From NCBI GenBank assembly GCA_026987855.1, contig JALSMD010000077.1, positions 1 to 14,789 of the forward strand: 14,789 nucleotides of DNA. The letters run 5' to 3'. The notes under the pieces were generated by a model. It had not been told where the DNA came from, ran no database searches, and saw nothing but the letters and a program-made list of their open reading frames with translations. Numbering within the stretch: the stretch's first letter is position 1; each line of letters begins with the position of its first letter. Shown here piece by piece: positions 6,980 through 13,650 of the stretch. Origin of the DNA: Candidatus Falkowiibacteriota bacterium. GTDB lineage: Bacteria > Patescibacteriota > Patescibacteriia > Patescibacteriales > JALSMD01. Both the position numbers and the translations under genes were made by a program.

Positions 6980-7008
6980 ATTATATATTATTTATTTTAC
7001 TTCTTCAA
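6980..7008 (-). promoter_or_regulatory. Internal promoter upstream of rubrerythrin
   Basis: On the minus strand TTGAAG (7008-7003), a 17-nt spacer and a perfect TATAAT (6985-6980) lie between thioredoxin and rubrerythrin, predicting a leader of about 34 nt. It has no dyad like the one at the thioredoxin promoter. No hairpin separates the two genes, so read-through is also possible. Confidence 0.5.
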
Positions 7009-7016
7009 TTTTGATT

Positions 7017-7334
7017 TTAAATAAGTTTGTTTAATTTTTCTTTAAGATCTGTTTCTGAATGTAAGCCGACAATTTCAGAAATAACTTGCCCGTTTTTAAA
7101 AATTTTTAAAGTGGGAATCCCGCGTATATCGTAATCTGCGGCAATGTCAGGATTTTCATCTACATTTAATTTTCCTATTTTAATTTTCCCTTCATATTTT
7201 TTAGCTAGATTATCAATGATAGGACCCATTATTTGGCATGGGGCACACCAAGGGGCCCAAAAATCAACCAAGACAGGCAAATTAGAATTTAACACTTCTT
7301 TGTTAAAATTTTGACTATTAAACATTAGAGCCAT
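7017..7334 (-). CDS. trxA: Thioredoxin
   Basis: A 105-residue thioredoxin, the family's usual size, which reduces disulfides and persulfides in the cytosol. Conserved features are Asp24 in VDFWAPWCAPC, the redox pair Cys30/Cys33, cis-Pro74 in RGIPTLKIF, and the NGQ-x-x-x-x-x-G turn near residue 82. I take ATG 7334 (MALMFNS) as the start; ATG 7325 is equally possible, and an in-frame TTG at 7355 is unlikely. No Shine-Dalgarno sequence precedes any of them. A strong promoter with a dyad in its spacer lies about 70 bases upstream, and the leader holds a 10-bp inverted repeat. It heads the minus-strand cluster leading to rubrerythrin, the CsoR-family repressor, rhodanese and glutamate dehydrogenase. 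Active site is CAPC rather than the commoner CGPC, a known variant. Confidence 0.93.
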   Translation of the reverse strand: MALMFNSQNFNKEVLNSNLPVLVDFWAPWCAPCQIMGPIIDNLAKKYEGKIKIGKLNVDENPDIAADYDIRGIPTLKIFKNGQVISEIVGLHSETDLKEKLNKLI

Positions 7335-7346
7335 ATTTTTGGCAAA

Positions 7347-7376
7347 GAATAACAAAAAGATATCCCTTTGTTATTC
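7347..7376 (-). repeat. Inverted repeat in the thioredoxin leader
   Basis: GAATAACAAA (7347-7356) and TTTGTTATTC (7367-7376) are perfect 10-bp arms around a 10-nt loop, inside the predicted 5' leader of thioredoxin. It ends 12 bases before ATG 7334. It has no T-tract, so it is not a typical terminator; a role in mRNA stability or translation is possible. Confidence 0.6.
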
Positions 7377-7410
7377 CCCGATGAATTATTAGATTTATTT
7401 AGTTATTTGT

Positions 7411-7433
7411 AATATACCCTACTGGGGTATATT
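7411..7433. promoter_or_regulatory. Candidate CsoR/CstR-family operator
   Basis: A 23-bp dyad centred on base 7422 has perfect 9-bp arms AATATACCC (7411-7419) and GGGTATATT (7425-7433), plus one inner A/T pair; only the pair 7420/7424 is mismatched. Half-sites with a run of C/G flanked by TATA are characteristic of CsoR-family operators. It fills the spacer and -10 of the thioredoxin promoter, so binding would block RNA polymerase. The regulator is probably the product of the gene at 6105-6350. Confidence 0.75.
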
Positions 7434-7439
7434 TGTCAA
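7411..7439 (-). promoter_or_regulatory. Consensus promoter of thioredoxin
   Basis: On the minus strand a perfect -35 TTGACA (7439-7434) is followed by exactly 17 nt and TATATT (7416-7411), the best sigma70-type promoter in the window. It points at thioredoxin with a predicted leader of about 70 nt. The spacer and the -10 are covered by a dyad, as expected for a strong promoter held down by a repressor. Confidence 0.85.
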
Positions 7440-7520
7440 GAGTAATCAATTTTTCATTGTTTAAGATATGTATTATCGTAAAAATCCGCCTTTAATATAT
7501 CTAAGCAAAATTAAGTAATT

Positions 7521-7549
7521 TGTTAAGTTTTTTTGTTTTGTGTTATACT
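7521..7549 (+). promoter_or_regulatory. Extended -10 promoter of glycogen synthase
   Basis: TATACT (7544-7549) is preceded by TGT (7541-7543), giving the extended -10 TGN-TATACT. The -35 is weak (TTGTTA at 7520-7525 with an 18-nt spacer). It predicts a leader of about 35 nt to the ATG at 7591. Confidence 0.55.
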
Positions 7550-7590
7550 TAAATAAAGTTTTTTGTTAACTAATATTAAACAAAGAAAGT

Positions 7591-9000
7591 ATGAACTCCA
7601 AAAAGAAAAAGCTTAAAGTTTTGATGGCTTCATCCGAAATGTCTCCTTTTGCTAAGGTAGGAGGCTTAGCTGATGTAGTCGGAAGCTTGCCAACAGCCCT
7701 AAAGACTTTGAAAGTAGATGTAAGAGTTATTATCCCTAAATACGGTTTTATTGACAAAAACAAATATAGCTTAAAAAAAATTGCTAGAAACATTATTGTT
7801 TCGCCACGCATTAGAGTAAATGTTTGGGAGACAGAGGTAGACCAAAAAATAAAAGTATACTTTATTGAAAGCAAAAAATATTTTAATCGCCCCACTGTTT
7901 ATTGGGGAAACAATTCAGAAAGATTTTTGTTTTTTTCTTTAGCAGTTTTAAAAGTTTTGCCCGTTTTAAAATTTAAACCAGATATTATCCATTGTCATGA
8001 TTATCATACTGCTATGATCCCGGATCTTTTAAAAATTCAGAAAAATAATTTTTATAAAAACATAAAAACTTTATTAACTATCCATAACCTTAATTACCAA
8101 GGAAAAGAAGGCCCAGAAATTTTATCTACTGGCCAATTAAGTGTTAATTCGTTGAAAAGTTTATCAGATGATGCGCGTGATGGAGATATTAATTTTATGG
8201 TCCAAGGGATTTTAAATGCTGATATTATAAACACTGTTAGCCCGACTTATGCTCGTGAGATTTTAAAACCATCTTTTTCTTGTGGTTTAGACAAAATTTT
8301 AAAAAAAAGAAAAAAAGATTTATACGGTATACTTAATGGAATTGATGTTAATTTCTTTAACCCACAAACCGATGTATTTATTAAACAAAATTACTCTTTT
8401 AAAGCTTTAGACAAAAAGGTAAAAAATAAATTATATTTACAGGAAAAGTTAGGCTGGAAACCATCCCCAAACAAAATGTTAATAGGTTTGGTTAGCCGTC
8501 TAGTTTGGCAGAAAGGAGTGGATTTAATCAAAAAATATTTTGCCCGCCTAAATTGCCAGTTTGTTTTTTTGGGCACAGGCTACCCTGAATATGAAAATCA
8601 TTTAAAAGATTTGAACCGAAAACACCCTCTTAAATTTAAGGCCTTAATTAAATTTGATATTAAATTAGCTCAAGAAATTTACGCTGGCGCAGATGCTTTC
8701 TTAATGCCATCTCGTTTTGAGCCTTGCGGCCTTGGACAAATGATAGCAATGCGTTATGGCGCTTTACCAATTGTACATACCACTGGTGGATTAGCTGATA
8801 CCGTAGATGGTGAAGTAGGCTTTAGATTTAGAAATTTTTCTTCTAAAAATTTATACAACACTATTGAAAAGGCAATAAGTGTTTATAAAAATAGCCCTAA
8901 AAAATGGCAAAAAATGCAAAAAATAGCTATGCAAAAAGATTTTTCTTGGAAGAATTCAGCTAAGAGGTATTTAGATTTATATTATAAGATTGCTAAGTAG
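7591..9000 (+). CDS. glgA: Glycogen (starch) synthase, GT5
   Basis: A 469-residue cytosolic glycosyltransferase of normal length, adding glucose from a nucleotide-glucose to alpha-1,4-glucan. The N-terminal GT5 signature AKVGGLADVVGSLP (21-34) with the substrate-binding Lys-x-Gly-Gly is clear, as is HCHDYHTAMIPDL (about 135-147). The C-terminal Rossmann domain carries GLVSRLVWQKGVDL and the catalytic E-x7-E type region SRFEPCGLGQMIAMRYG (about 374-390), followed by GGLADTV. The GT-B two-domain architecture is complete. ATG 7591 follows a weak AAAGAAAG. No glgC, glgB or glgP lies in the window; the glycosidase at 2489-3658 is the only other candidate glycan gene. It diverges from thioredoxin, so the two promoters share a 235-base region. 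Confidence 0.93.
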   Translation: MNSKKKKLKVLMASSEMSPFAKVGGLADVVGSLPTALKTLKVDVRVIIPKYGFIDKNKYSLKKIARNIIVSPRIRVNVWETEVDQKIKVYFIESKKYFNRPTVYWGNNSERFLFFSLAVLKVLPVLKFKPDIIHCHDYHTAMIPDLLKIQKNNFYKNIKTLLTIHNLNYQGKEGPEILSTGQLSVNSLKSLSDDARDGDINFMVQGILNADIINTVSPTYAREILKPSFSCGLDKILKKRKKDLYGILNGIDVNFFNPQTDVFIKQNYSFKALDKKVKNKLYLQEKLGWKPSPNKMLIGLVSRLVWQKGVDLIKKYFARLNCQFVFLGTGYPEYENHLKDLNRKHPLKFKALIKFDIKLAQEIYAGADAFLMPSRFEPCGLGQMIAMRYGALPIVHTTGGLADTVDGEVGFRFRNFSSKNLYNTIEKAISVYKNSPKKWQKMQKIAMQKDFSWKNSAKRYLDLYYKIAK

Positions 9001-9017
9001 ATTTTTAAGCAGAAATG

Positions 9018-9026
9018 TGGTATAAT
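9018..9026 (+). promoter_or_regulatory. Extended -10 element before the membrane protein gene
   Basis: A perfect extended -10, TGG-TATAAT, lies just after the glgA stop. There is no good -35 at the right distance, as is common for extended -10 promoters. It probably drives the membrane protein and perhaps the two surface proteins. Confidence 0.55.
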
Positions 9027-9058
9027 TAAATCAAAGGTGAATTAAATAATAAATAATA

Positions 9059-9661
9059 ATGCCAAAAAATAAAATAGTTAAAAGTCCAACACTTGACTTC
9101 ATAGTTAGTTCATATTTTTTGTTTATTTTCATTGTTCTTTTACACTCCTTGATTTCTCAATGGATTTTTGGAGAAGATCTTTTTATAAATAATTTTTACT
9201 CCTTTTTAACTTTGCACGCAACATTTTTTAGCTTGTTTTTTTTGATTAATATTTTTATAGAAGAAATCAAAAATTATTTTATTCAGCATATTTTTTATTA
9301 TTTTCTATGTGGCCTGATAGGCATAATTATAGTTGAATGGATTATAAACGGAAATTTTCATATTCACTATTTAGGACAATTTTTCTTTTTTATGTTTTGG
9401 GCTGGAACAGCTAGTTTAGCAAGAATGTTCATAGAAAAAAAAGAATGGCCGGAAGTAATACAGCATATTTTTATAGAACGTCTAGTTGTTCTTTATGTTT
9501 CTATTATCTTTATAGGGATGCTTGTTTATTTTATGTTTCAGAGTTTTGTTGTATGGAAATTAATAATAATTTTGTTTTATTTTTTTCTCAATATAATTAT
9601 TATTAAACAAATATTTTATTTTAAGCAAAACATAATAAAAATAAATGATAAAAATAAATGA
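9059..9661 (+). CDS. Membrane protein of unknown function, about six helices
   Basis: A 200-residue protein that I do not recognise. It is extremely hydrophobic and rich in Phe and Ile, with likely membrane helices near residues 14-36, 45-67, 77-97, 103-123, 142-160 and 163-186, a short basic N-terminus and a basic tail (KINDKNK). Charged spots between helices include EEIKNY and EKKEWPEVIQH. There is no signal-peptide cleavage site and no recognisable catalytic motif. AAAGGTGA lies about 19 bases before the ATG, too far for a usual Shine-Dalgarno contact. It sits 38 bases upstream of a pair of exported surface proteins in the same direction, so a link with envelope function is possible but unproven. 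Confidence 0.7.
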   Translation: MPKNKIVKSPTLDFIVSSYFLFIFIVLLHSLISQWIFGEDLFINNFYSFLTLHATFFSLFFLINIFIEEIKNYFIQHIFYYFLCGLIGIIIVEWIINGNFHIHYLGQFFFFMFWAGTASLARMFIEKKEWPEVIQHIFIERLVVLYVSIIFIGMLVYFMFQSFVVWKLIIILFYFFLNIIIIKQIFYFKQNIIKINDKNK

Positions 9662-9699
9662 CTAGAAATTATTTAATTAATTATTAAAATTAAAAACTT

Positions 9700-10710
9700 A
9701 TGAAGAAAATTAATCCAAAGTCGTTGTTACAAATCACAGTGACTTCAGTTTTAACCACCTTAGCTGCAGTGGGCATTGTTTATGCAGCTACAACAATTGG
9801 GGCTAATATTAGCACCTCAGGTACTTTAACAGTTGGTGGCGCTTTTACAGCTACAAGCACAGCCACATTTGAAGGTAATGTTGCTTTGGGTAACGCTGCC
9901 AGTGATTTAATTACAATAACAGGAACGCTTAATAGTGATTTAAATTTTGGACAACTTTATAGCCCTATAAATGTTGCTGATATTGAATTTTATGATTCTG
10001 ATGGCAATTTAACATTAACAGCCGCTGATACAAGCGGAGCAGTAACTGTAACAATTCCTGCTACTTCTGGAACACTTGCTTTAACTTCTGATTTATCTGC
10101 TTATTTGCCATTAGCTGGCGGAACAATGACTGGCACATTGAATATGGGCGGTCAAAATATTACTAATGCTGGCACTATTTATGGTGCTTTTGTCGGCAAT
10201 TTAACTGGAAATGTTACAGGAACATCTACCGGTGCTCTTACTTTAGGCAACATAGCCGCAAGTGATTATTCAACAGATGCTGAAAGAAATGCGGCTTTAG
10301 CAAATTATTTGCCATTAGCTGGCGGAACAATGACCGGCAATTTAGATATGGGTGGAAATGATATTACTAACACTGGGACCATATCAGGCGGAAGTATTAA
10401 CGCGGGCACAAACTTGATAATAGGAGGTGGAATTCCATTAACCGGACATTTTTCAGCAACAGGAACTGTTGGCAACAGTGGCGCAATAATAGCTTCAAGT
10501 TCTTGTATTACTGATACAATTGCTGTGTCAGGCGCTGCTGTTGGTGATTCAGTAACAGCTTCTCCAATGGATGCAGCAATTGAGGCGGATTTAATTTGGA
10601 GTGCTTATGTTTCAGCACTTAATACAGTAACAGTGAGATTATGTAATCCCACAAATGTTGATATTACAAGTGCTGATAGAACATGGAGAGTTGATGTTTG
10701 GAAACATTAA
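9700..10710 (+). CDS. Exported phage-tail-fibre-like surface protein
   Basis: A 336-residue protein with an N-terminal signal or signal-anchor (residues 1-30, VTSVLTTLAAVGIVYAA). The body is Gly/Thr/Ser/Ala-rich beta sequence. Two near-identical repeats, YLPLAGGTMTG followed by NMGGQNITNAGTI (135-160) and by DMGGNDITNTGTI (203-228), are the hallmark of bacteriophage tail-fibre and trimeric fibre proteins. The C-terminal region (about 249-336) with Cys269, Cys315, GAAVGDSVTASP, LIWSAYVSALNTVTVRLCNP and TWRVDVWKH resembles a compact beta-sandwich found at the tips of such fibres. No phage gene lies nearby and it carries a secretion signal, so I read it as a host surface fibre or adhesin rather than prophage. 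It is followed after 24 bases by a second exported protein. Function as attachment factor is inference. Confidence 0.72.
   Translation: MKKINPKSLLQITVTSVLTTLAAVGIVYAATTIGANISTSGTLTVGGAFTATSTATFEGNVALGNAASDLITITGTLNSDLNFGQLYSPINVADIEFYDSDGNLTLTAADTSGAVTVTIPATSGTLALTSDLSAYLPLAGGTMTGTLNMGGQNITNAGTIYGAFVGNLTGNVTGTSTGALTLGNIAASDYSTDAERNAALANYLPLAGGTMTGNLDMGGNDITNTGTISGGSINAGTNLIIGGGIPLTGHFSATGTVGNSGAIIASSSCITDTIAVSGAAVGDSVTASPMDAAIEADLIWSAYVSALNTVTVRLCNPTNVDITSADRTWRVDVWKH
10101..10130 (+). repeat. 30-bp exact repeat, copy 1
   Basis: Thirty bases encoding most of the YLPLAGGTMT motif recur identically at 10305-10334, 204 bases (68 codons) downstream. Identity at the third codon positions points to recent duplication or gene conversion. 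Confidence 0.9.
10305..10334 (+). repeat. 30-bp exact repeat, copy 2
   Basis: Second copy of the repeat at 10101-10130, in the same reading frame; similarity continues downstream at protein level through the (N/D)MGGxxITNxGTI stretch. Confidence 0.9.
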
Positions 10711-10734
10711 TAATAAATTTATTTTATAAAATAT

Positions 10735-12105
10735 ATGAGAAACAATATAATTAAAAAATTTTGTATTATTGTATGTATCACTTTATTGTTTTCAACAGCA
10801 GTTTTAGCAGCTACAAACGATTTTACAGCTAACAGCGACATCATTGTGAGTGGAGTAACTTTTGGCACAGGCTACACAAATATGATCATTTTTAATGGTT
10901 CTACAGCAGAGTCTTGGCAGTTTAATAACGGAACTTTTATTGTCACTAACCCCGGCACATTTAAAGTCGGTTCTGCTGATTCTAGTGTAAAATCTTTTAG
11001 GATTTTATTAAATGGTTCTACTGTTGCCTGTGACGAAAACACAAATCCCGGAGTAAGTTATACTACTTTGCCAACTGATCCCGGAATATACACTATTCAG
11101 CCATCATCAACAAGCGATTGTACAGATTTATGTTCTTCTATAACAGGTGCTTTAACTTATAATGATTATCCCACTTGTGGTGCAGCAAGCTGCGTTGCTG
11201 GTTATGTTTTAGTTGGTTCAGGATCATCAGCCGGATGTTGTCCAACAGTAGAACATGCTTTGTCTTATAATTCGTATCCAACCTGTGGGGCTGCTAGTTG
11301 TGAAAGCGGATATGCTTTATCTGGCTCTGGTTCTAGTGCAACTTGTGTAGCTGTTGGCAGTGGCAGCAGCATTCCTTTTCCTCAGAATATTCAAACAACC
11401 TATCAAGTTTATGATCCAAAAACAGGGAAACTCATAGAGGGCTTTTTGGAAGAAGATATAAAGAAAAGCAAAACAACACAACCAGCAACAAAAACTATTA
11501 TTAATAAATATGATGAACAATGGAAACAAATTATAAATGAAGGCAAATTAATTTATAATGGAGATGTTAACAAAGTTTTAAATGAAATGGGCTTAAAAAG
11601 AAATTTGACCCAAGAAGCTGAAAATAGATTAAAATATGTGAAGCCAATAATAGAAAATATAAAAGCCGACACAGAAACAGTAAACGCAATTACTAATTTT
11701 ATTACTTATGGAACAAAAAGCACTTTATTTTTAGGAACAGGAGAAAGGGCAGGAGTAGTTAATTCTTATAAAAGCGCTTTTGGAAAATTGCCACGGACCG
11801 AAGAAGAATGGAGAGATTGTATTGCTATTGCTAATGGTCGTTGGCCAACAGAAAGAAATGAGATTACTGAAAAAAATGCTACCAATGCTTTTAAGAAAAT
11901 ATATTTACGCGAACCAGATAGGTTAAATCCTCACGATGATGCTGCTGTTGTTATAATAGCTTATGGTCTGCGCCCACAGACAAGAGATTTAAATAAAGAA
12001 AAATTCGCAATAAAAGTTTTTAGAACTATTTATGGTTATAGCCCCTCTTCTAGTGAGGCTTGGGACATAGTAAGAGCAATAGCTTACTCCGGCGCAAGTA
12101 GATAA
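10735..12105 (+). CDS. Exported cysteine-rich surface protein with C-terminal helical repeats
   Basis: A 456-residue protein with signal peptide 1-25 (CIIVCITLLFSTAVLA). Residues 26-125 are Thr/Ser-rich beta sequence. Two cysteine modules follow, 137-168 and 173-204, both with (T/S)YNxYPTCGAASCxxGYxLxGSGSSAxC, then a Ser/Gly linker. After a basic, lysine-rich segment (about 240-310) come three imperfect 36-40-residue helical units: from GERAGVVNSYKSAFG (336), from NATNAFKKIYLREPD (381) and from EKFAIKVFRTIYGYSP (422), each with an aromatic-x3-(F/I)(G/Y) core and most ending in IAxG, AYG or IAYSG. I cannot name the domain; similar C-terminal repeats seem familiar from Patescibacteria surface proteins. 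Disulfides in the cysteine modules suggest an extracellular location. It lies 24 bases after the fibre-like protein and ends at a strong terminator, so the two are probably one transcript and may act together at the cell surface. Confidence 0.72.
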   Translation: MRNNIIKKFCIIVCITLLFSTAVLAATNDFTANSDIIVSGVTFGTGYTNMIIFNGSTAESWQFNNGTFIVTNPGTFKVGSADSSVKSFRILLNGSTVACDENTNPGVSYTTLPTDPGIYTIQPSSTSDCTDLCSSITGALTYNDYPTCGAASCVAGYVLVGSGSSAGCCPTVEHALSYNSYPTCGAASCESGYALSGSGSSATCVAVGSGSSIPFPQNIQTTYQVYDPKTGKLIEGFLEEDIKKSKTTQPATKTIINKYDEQWKQIINEGKLIYNGDVNKVLNEMGLKRNLTQEAENRLKYVKPIIENIKADTETVNAITNFITYGTKSTLFLGTGERAGVVNSYKSAFGKLPRTEEEWRDCIAIANGRWPTERNEITEKNATNAFKKIYLREPDRLNPHDDAAVVIIAYGLRPQTRDLNKEKFAIKVFRTIYGYSPSSSEAWDIVRAIAYSGASR

Positions 12106-12128
12106 TTTATAGTTTTAAACAAAAAAAG

Positions 12129-12155
12129 AAAGGCAACCCTTTTGGGTTGCCTTTT
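12129..12155 (+). terminator. Intrinsic terminator after the surface-protein genes
   Basis: A perfect 11-bp stem, AAAGGCAACCC (12129-12139) with GGGTTGCCTTT (12144-12154), encloses a TTTT loop and is followed by T, A, G and TTT, 24 bases after the stop. The A-rich sequence before it would also allow weak termination from the opposite strand. Confidence 0.88.
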
Positions 12156-12238
12156 AGTTTAATTATTGTATCTATACATTTTGATAAAAATTTAAAGAAT
12201 TGCCAAAGTATTGTAAAACAAGAAATCACAAAAGTTAA

Positions 12239-12267
12239 TTGACCAGATATTTTTAAATTGTTACACT
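12239..12267 (+). promoter_or_regulatory. Promoter of ychF
   Basis: TTGACC (12239-12244), a 17-nt spacer and TACACT (12262-12267) preceded by TGT, an extended -10. Leader of about 27 nt to the ATG at 12301. The rest of the 195-base gap holds only the terminator. Confidence 0.5.
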
Positions 12268-12300
12268 GTAAATGTTTATATTATTAATTTTTTAAAAAAT

Positions 12301-13371
12301 ATGTCGTTATCAATTGGGATAGTAGGATTACCAAATGTAGGAAAGTCAACATTGTTTAATGCCTTAACCAAAAAACAGGTTGAATCTTCTAATTATCCTT
12401 TTTGTACAATTGAACCTAATGTAGGAGTGGTTAAAGTGCCAGACGAAAGGCTGAAAAAAATTGCTGCAATTTCAAAGCCAAAACAAATAATAAATACAAC
12501 AATTAAGTTTGTTGATATTGCAGGTTTGGTTAAAAATGCTCATCAGGGAGAGGGACTAGGCAATCAATTTTTAGCGCATATTCGTGAGTGTGATGCGATT
12601 TGCGAGGTAATAAGAAATTTTGTTGACTCAAATATTATTCATGTTGATGGTCGCGTTGACCCAAACTCTGACAAAGAAACCATTGATTTAGAACTTATTT
12701 TTGCTGATTTAAATACTGTGGAAAAGAGATTAGCTGGAGTGAGCAGGGAAGCAAAAAGCGGCGATAAAGAGGCAATTAAATTAAAAAAACTTTTAGAGAT
12801 AATTAAAAATGAGTTAGAAAAAGGAAAAGCTGTCCGTGACCTAGATTTAGAGGAAGAGGAACAAAAAATGATTAAGCCCCTTAACCTTTTAAGCCAAAAG
12901 CCCATAATTTATGTCTTAAACTCGAAAGAAAGGCCAGCTAACCTTGAAGAGTTAAAGAAAGAGTGGAAACAAAACATTATTTGTCTCGACGCCAAACTAG
13001 AAGAAGAAATTGCTGCTTTATCTGAAGAAGAACAAAAGGAATATATTAAAGAATTAGGACTAGAGGATAGCGGGCTAAACAAGTTGATAAGAGCTTCTTA
13101 TGACCTGTTAGATTTAATAACTTTTTTTACTACTGGTACAGATGAAACACGCGCTTGGACAATTAAGCGTGGCACAAAAGCGCCAGAAGCGGCTGGCGTT
13201 ATTCACACTGATTTTGAAAAAGGTTTTGTAAGAGCAGAGGTTATTTTTTGGAAAGATTTTATTAAGGCTGGCGGTGAAGCCGCAGCCAGAGAGAAAGGCT
13301 TGCTTCGCATAGAAGGCAAAGATTATATTGTTCAAGATGGAGATATTTGCCATTTTTTGTCTAATAAATAA
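12301..13371 (+). CDS. ychF: YchF/OLA1-family GTPase/ATPase
   Basis: A 356-residue translation-factor-class P-loop NTPase, near the usual 360 residues. G1 is GLPNVGKS (9-16), G3 is DIAGLVKNAHQGEGLGNQF (72-90) with the hydrophobic substitution typical of HAS-GTPases, and the G4 position reads NSKE (207-210) rather than NKxD, the change that lets YchF prefer ATP over GTP. A charged coiled-coil insertion (about 135-190) and a C-terminal TGS domain (about 273-355, ending in VQDGDICHFLSNK) complete the order. It binds ribosomes and is linked to stress and translation control; its precise role is unsettled even in model species. It has its own promoter and no Shine-Dalgarno sequence. Confidence 0.95.
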   Translation: MSLSIGIVGLPNVGKSTLFNALTKKQVESSNYPFCTIEPNVGVVKVPDERLKKIAAISKPKQIINTTIKFVDIAGLVKNAHQGEGLGNQFLAHIRECDAICEVIRNFVDSNIIHVDGRVDPNSDKETIDLELIFADLNTVEKRLAGVSREAKSGDKEAIKLKKLLEIIKNELEKGKAVRDLDLEEEEQKMIKPLNLLSQKPIIYVLNSKERPANLEELKKEWKQNIICLDAKLEEEIAALSEEEQKEYIKELGLEDSGLNKLIRASYDLLDLITFFTTGTDETRAWTIKRGTKAPEAAGVIHTDFEKGFVRAEVIFWKDFIKAGGEAAAREKGLLRIEGKDYIVQDGDICHFLSNK

Positions 13372-13402
13372 TTAAAGCATAAAAAATCGTTCATAGCCAC
13401 TT

Positions 13403-13426
13403 ATTTATAAATAGAAATTTATAAAT
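13403..13426. repeat. Two tandem copies of a 10-bp palindrome
   Basis: ATTTATAAAT, itself a perfect palindrome, occurs at 13403-13412 and 13417-13426, separated by AGAA. It lies in the 279-base gap between ychF and the MFS gene. It could be a binding site or AT-rich chance. The same gap also holds the inverted repeat TTAGATTA/TAATCTAA (13519-13526, 13545-13552), TAACC/GGTTA (13556-13560, 13565-13569) and a weak 5-bp hairpin AAGAC/GTCTT (13456-13470) followed by TTT. Confidence 0.45.
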
Positions 13427-13613
13427 AATAAAGTTAGAAATATATAGTATATTATAAGACTGCCCGTCTTTTTAGGTTTATATTAATTAAGATTTTGCTT
13501 TTTATTTTGGACAAATGTTTAGATTATAAACTTTAAAACGATTGTAATCTAACTGTAACCCATAGGTTATAAAATTTAATTTTTAATTTAAGCTTTTTCT
13601 TTCAAATTTTTTT

Positions 13614-13622
13614 TGATACAAT
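13614..13622 (+). promoter_or_regulatory. Extended -10 element before the MFS gene
   Basis: TGA-TACAAT (13614-13622) is an extended -10 with a 5/6 hexamer, giving a leader of about 22 nt. The -35 region is T-rich without a good match. Confidence 0.4.
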
Positions 13623-13650
13623 AAATAAAAACAAGACAATAAATTAGTTT

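Noticed and set aside
7335..7355. TTG start of thioredoxin at 7355
   Set aside because: It would add seven residues not found in the family, runs into the leader inverted repeat, and ATG codons at 7334 and 7325 fit better.
7889..7908. CCCCA...TGGGG inverted repeat as a second operator
   Set aside because: It lies inside glgA codons, lacks the TATA flanks of the dyad at 7411-7433, and its arms are only 5 bp.
9700..10710. Prophage remnant based on tail-fibre repeats
   Set aside because: There is no other phage gene, integrase or att site, and the protein has a secretion signal.
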